Source of the DNA: UBA9926 sp964524295
GTDB lineage: Bacteria > Pseudomonadota > Gammaproteobacteria > Pseudomonadales > Azotimanducaceae
Length of the DNA stretch: 8,138 nucleotides
Reading direction: 5' to 3'
Assembly (NCBI GenBank): GCA_964524295.1
Contig: CAZGCW010000178.1
Coordinates: 1-8,138 of the forward strand
Shown: one piece after another, positions 5,637 to 8,138 of the stretch
Layout: each line of letters opens with the position of its first letter
Numbering within the stretch: position 1 is the stretch's first letter
Made by a program: the position numbers and the translations under genes
Notes under the pieces: model-generated
What the model was told of the DNA's origin: nothing
The model's database searches: none
The model's input: only the letters and a program-made list of their open reading frames with translations

Positions 5637-6452
5637 ATGGCTGAACTTAGCTTAGGCTCGGGGATAACCCAGTACACCAATCAATATGCACCGGAACTGC
5701 TCTATCCCATAGTGCGCGAGATTCAGAGGCAGAAAATAGGGATCCGCGCCTCGGCTTTACCGTTTTCAGGGCGGGATATTTGGAATGGTTATGAGTTCTC
5801 CTGGCTGACCCCATCGGGTAAACCGGCTATTGGCGTTATCCAGTTTGAGATACCAGCGAGTTCTCCTATGCTGATCGAGTCCAAATCTATGAAACTGTAT
5901 CTGGGGTCGTTCAGTGGTTCTCGTTTTGATTCGACAGCAGATGTGCTGGCTGTTGTGGAGGCTGATGTGTCGGCTGCGACCCAGTCTCCCGTCGGAGTTG
6001 AACTCGTTCCTGTTGCAAGTATCCTGATACAAAAACCGGATTCTCATGTGCAGTGTCTGGATCACCTGGATATTGAAATCGCTGAATTTGCCTATGATCC
6101 CGAAAAGTTAGCGCGGCTTGGTAGCCAAACGGTGGAAGAATCCCTTTATACTGACTTATTCAGGTCGCTGTGTCCTATCACCGGGCAACCTGATTATGCC
6201 AGGATCCTCATTGGCTATGTCGGCCCTGAATGTGATAAGAAAAGCTTGCTTCAGTATCTCCTGTCGTTCCGTGAACATGGGGAATTTGCTGAGCAGGTAT
6301 CAGAGAGAATTTTCTTGGATCTGATGCGCCATTGTGCACCCGAGAAGCTGAGGGTGGCGGCTGAATTTACTCGCCGGGGAGGCCTGGATATTAATTCGTA
6401 CCGCAGTATGGGTTTTGAAGATTGGCACTATCGTCGCAATTACCGACAGTGA
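5637..6452 (+). CDS. queF: NADPH-dependent 7-cyano-7-deazaguanine (preQ0) reductase
   Basis: QueF reduces the nitrile of preQ0 to the amine of preQ1 with two NADPH, a step of queuosine synthesis for tRNA wobble position 34. At 271 residues this is the long proteobacterial form made of two tunnelling-fold halves. Residues 81-92 (ESKSMKLYLGSF) are the QueF signature that binds NADPH. Cys179, in SLCPITGQPD, is the nucleophile that forms the thioimide with preQ0, and Asp186 is the proton donor; these match E. coli Cys190 and Asp197. RRGGLDIN (246-253) is the usual C-terminal motif. Oddly, position 218 is Ala (EFAEQ), where E. coli has His229 in EFHEQ; the offset from the catalytic Cys is the same 39 residues, and Phe217 and Glu219 are kept. 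No other queuosine gene is nearby. It is divergent from the TonB receptor gene and convergent with the acyltransferase gene. Confidence 0.95.
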   Translation: MAELSLGSGITQYTNQYAPELLYPIVREIQRQKIGIRASALPFSGRDIWNGYEFSWLTPSGKPAIGVIQFEIPASSPMLIESKSMKLYLGSFSGSRFDSTADVLAVVEADVSAATQSPVGVELVPVASILIQKPDSHVQCLDHLDIEIAEFAYDPEKLARLGSQTVEESLYTDLFRSLCPITGQPDYARILIGYVGPECDKKSLLQYLLSFREHGEFAEQVSERIFLDLMRHCAPEKLRVAAEFTRRGGLDINSYRSMGFEDWHYRRNYRQ

Positions 6453-6520
6453 TTGACTTGGGTTAGCTGGCGTTACCGATTGGCCTAGGACCTTTATGCT
6501 ATATCCATTATCGCCTTGGG

Positions 6521-7243
6521 TTAATCACCTCTTCTGGGGAAGAACATCGACCTGAGCCACCCTAGCAGGGTGTTGCTGTTGAGCGCATAGCGATCGATCT
6601 TATCGTTGTTATAGTGCAGTTCTGCAGGGTCGAGAAAGATTGACTGCCGGGTTACCAGTTCCATTTCTGGGTCCAGTTTTCGAAGCACTTTTGCCGGGTT
6701 ACCGGCGGCAATGACGTTGTCTGGTATTTCACCCGTGACGACGGAACCGGCTCCGATGACGCTATTATCACCGATGGTGACCCCTTTACAGATGATACTC
6801 CCATCCCCGATCCAGACGTTGTCTCCCAGTATGACAGGGCGTGTGGTGCCGATGACGCGGGTTCTGTCATAGAGGTCATGCCAGTCGGCATCGGTAATAT
6901 AACTGCCTGCAGCGAGCATAGAGTTGGTACCAATCGAAATCTGTGAGGCAGAGTCTTGCCTGACCCCCGGGCAAAGCAGGACATGATCACCAATTTCAAT
7001 ATGTCCTTGTTGGTCTTGAAATTGCCAGGTAGATAAAGCAACCCTTCGATCCCGAGCGGTCACGATGTGGATGTGCTCACCAATGTGAATTTCGCCGCCA
7101 TGAATATCAATGTTCCAGGGTTTCATCATATGAAAGCCCAGCCCCAGGGAAGCAAGTTGTGGCTCTAGGAAGTGGCGGGAATACCAATGCTCGATTCGAT
7201 GATAGGTTTTCTTAATGAAAAATGGGCGGTGATCATGAAGCAT
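6521..7243 (-). CDS. Hexapeptide-repeat (left-handed beta-helix) acyltransferase
   Basis: The frame extends up to a TTG at 7315, but no Shine-Dalgarno serves that codon. I prefer the ATG at 7243, which gives 240 residues starting at MLHDHRPFF; AGGA lies 11 bases upstream, so this choice is only moderately sure. Counting from the ATG, isoleucine-rich hexapeptide turns of the trimeric left-handed beta-helix occur at about 49-60 (IHIGEHIHIV), 82-92 (IEIGDHVLLCP), 102-112 (ISIGTNSMLAA) and 138-177 (VILGDNVWIGDG through VIGAGSVVTGEIP). AAGNPAKVLRKL (179-190) is the family's usual closing motif. His122 in DADWHDLYDR is the likely catalytic base. Such enzymes, kin to maltose/galactoside and WbbJ-type O-acetyltransferases, move an acetyl or acyl group from a CoA thioester to a sugar or similar acceptor. 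No glycan or lipid genes lie nearby, so the acceptor is unknown. It is convergent with queF across a 68-bp gap that holds no clear terminator. Confidence 0.88.
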   Translation of the reverse strand: MLHDHRPFFIKKTYHRIEHWYSRHFLEPQLASLGLGFHMMKPWNIDIHGGEIHIGEHIHIVTARDRRVALSTWQFQDQQGHIEIGDHVLLCPGVRQDSASQISIGTNSMLAAGSYITDADWHDLYDRTRVIGTTRPVILGDNVWIGDGSIICKGVTIGDNSVIGAGSVVTGEIPDNVIAAGNPAKVLRKLDPEMELVTRQSIFLDPAELHYNNDKIDRYALNSNTLLGWLRSMFFPRRGD

Positions 7244-7362
7244 GTTGGTGTGTGGTCCTACCGTTGCTAAGCGTGGTTTTGTCAAGTGTACCAATGTCTG
7301 CCTTGGTTGGAGCAAGATTTTTTTTGCTCTGGCATAATGGGCATAATCTAGGGGAAGCTGAA

Positions 7363-7373
7363 TGACCCGGTCA
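7363..7373. promoter_or_regulatory. 11-bp palindrome in a divergent intergenic region
   Basis: TGACC-C-GGTCA is a perfect palindrome between the acyltransferase and the YdjA-like gene, which diverge. A related half site, TGACCC (7388-7393), lies 25 bases further on, and TTGAC/GTCAA (7387-7391 and 7402-7406) forms a second small inverted repeat. This looks like a regulator site, but no regulator gene is adjacent and the repeats are short. A weak -35-like TTGACC at 7387 lacks a good -10 at the right distance. Confidence 0.3.
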
Positions 7374-7430
7374 GATCGCTTACATTTTGACCCATTGGCA
7401 AGTCAACGATAGGTTATCAGGACCGTAGAT

Positions 7431-7435
7431 AGGAG
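7431..7435 (+). promoter_or_regulatory. Ribosome binding site that decides the YdjA-like start
   Basis: AGGAG lies only 1 base before the ATG at 7437 but 7 bases before the ATG at 7443 in the same frame. The second ATG is therefore the likely start, making the protein two residues shorter than the longest frame. Confidence 0.75.
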
Positions 7436-7442
7436 AATGCAA

Positions 7443-8006
7443 ATGCACAGTCTAGACTGGATTACGCAACGGGTTTCATCCCCTCGGTTAACCGGTGAGA
7501 TACCCTCAGATATCGTGGCTCTGCTTGAGGCCGCAGCGGCCAGGGCACCAGATCATGCCCAGCTCAAGCCTTTTCGTAGTTTAGTCATTTCAGGTCAGGG
7601 GCTGTCTCATCTGGGCGATTTATTCGCGAAGGCACTGGCCACCAAACAGTCTGATGCCACGCCAGCAGAGATTGACAAAATAAGGCGTAAACCCCTGCGA
7701 GCGCCCCTGATTGTGGTCGGTATTGCCCGCTTGGTAGCGCATGCAAAAGTACCTGATGTAGAGCAATTGCTCAGTGCGGGTATCGCCTTACAAAATATGT
7801 CTCAAGCTATGTTCACACTGGGATATGGCGCTATGTGGAGAACCGGTGCAATGGCTTATGATGCGACTGTAAAATCGGGTTTGGGTCTGCTCGATAATGA
7901 GCAGATCATTGGGTTTCTGTATCTCGGCGAAATAGAAGGTAAATTGAAACCAGTGAAACCGACCGCCAGTGGGTCTTTGATGCAGCATTGGCCACCGAAT
8001 TGGTGA
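7443..8006 (+). CDS. YdjA-like FMN-dependent nitroreductase family protein
   Basis: The 187-residue protein matches the compact YdjA branch of the nitroreductase family, dimeric cytoplasmic flavoproteins that bind FMN and use NAD(P)H. E. coli YdjA has 183 residues. Shared landmarks are the ARAPDHAQLKPF segment (34-45), LRAPLIVVGIAR (85-96), KVPDVEQLLSAGIALQNM (102-119), GYGAMWRTGAM (128-138) and the closing IIGFLYLGEIEG (155-166). The N-terminal FMN-phosphate motif usually reads RRS, but here it is QRVSSPRL, so one Arg is missing or shifted. YdjA itself has low activity on nitro compounds and an unclear natural substrate, so no reaction is assigned. It is expressed alone, divergent from the acyltransferase gene, and ends 62 bases before the predicted 4.5S RNA start. 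No intrinsic terminator is visible after it. Confidence 0.92.
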   Translation: MHSLDWITQRVSSPRLTGEIPSDIVALLEAAAARAPDHAQLKPFRSLVISGQGLSHLGDLFAKALATKQSDATPAEIDKIRRKPLRAPLIVVGIARLVAHAKVPDVEQLLSAGIALQNMSQAMFTLGYGAMWRTGAMAYDATVKSGLGLLDNEQIIGFLYLGEIEGKLKPVKPTASGSLMQHWPPNW

Positions 8007-8032
8007 AACCTCGGTGTTTGTGCCACTCTCTA

Positions 8033-8061
8033 GTGCCAAGCCTGACTATTTGTTTTATACT
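8033..8061 (+). promoter_or_regulatory. Predicted promoter of the 4.5S RNA gene
   Basis: GTGCCA (8033-8038) and TATACT (8056-8061) are spaced by 17 bases; the -10 box matches sigma-70 consensus at five of six positions and the -35 at four. Transcription would begin near 8068, agreeing with the 5' end expected when the RNA is aligned to E. coli 4.5S RNA. Confidence 0.65.
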
Positions 8062-8067
8062 GCATTT

Positions 8068-8138
<71 letters not shown>

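Noticed and set aside
5766..6324. 99-codon antisense and 68-codon out-of-frame open frames within queF.
   Set aside because: queF is intact in its own frame with catalytic motifs, and these frames show no family features.
6453..6520. Shared terminator between convergent queF and acyltransferase genes.
   Set aside because: The 68-bp gap has a TTGGGTTA direct repeat but no GC-rich stem followed by T on either strand.

Overview
This 8.1 kb window reads as an ordinary stretch of chromosome from a gammaproteobacterium, probably free-living or aquatic. The clues are a long (tandem-fold, about 270 residue) QueF like that of E. coli, tRNA-Glu and tRNA-Gly sequences close to the E. coli ones with encoded CCA ends, a YdjA-type nitroreductase, a compact 4.5S RNA, and glutathione-dependent formaldehyde dehydrogenase. 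I cannot name a genus. No phage, transposon, integron, CRISPR array or toxin-antitoxin pair is visible.

Layout from left to right. (1) 1-1738: a TetR-family regulator gene that runs off the left edge diverges from a flavoprotein of the acyl-CoA dehydrogenase/group D monooxygenase superfamily. Their intergenic region holds two back-to-back promoters around a perfect 11-bp inverted repeat, which looks like a shared operator. (2) 1813-2122, minus strand: a tRNA-Glu/tRNA-Gly operon with a clear promoter and an intrinsic terminator. (3) 2173-5389, minus strand: a TonB-dependent outer-membrane receptor followed 70 bp later by the class III alcohol dehydrogenase frmA, possibly co-transcribed. (4) 5637-6452, plus strand: queF of queuosine biosynthesis, with a strong Shine-Dalgarno. 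It carries an Ala where the conserved active-site His of the family is expected. (5) 6521-7243, minus strand: a hexapeptide-repeat acyltransferase convergent with queF. (6) 7443-8006, plus strand: a YdjA-like nitroreductase. (7) From about 8068 to the right edge: the 5' part of the 4.5S signal recognition particle RNA gene (ffs), with its own promoter.

The genes do not form one pathway. They are small transcription units: translation and housekeeping functions (two tRNAs, 4.5S RNA, QueF for tRNA modification), redox and detoxification enzymes (FrmA, YdjA-like, the flavoprotein), one transport receptor and one acyltransferase. I found no convincing new multi-gene system. The observations most worth a check are the natural His-to-Ala replacement in QueF, the divergent TetR/flavoprotein operator and the TonB receptor-frmA pairing. 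No gene-free stretch exceeds 300 bases; the longest, 5390-5636, holds the leader regions of the divergent TonB receptor and queF.
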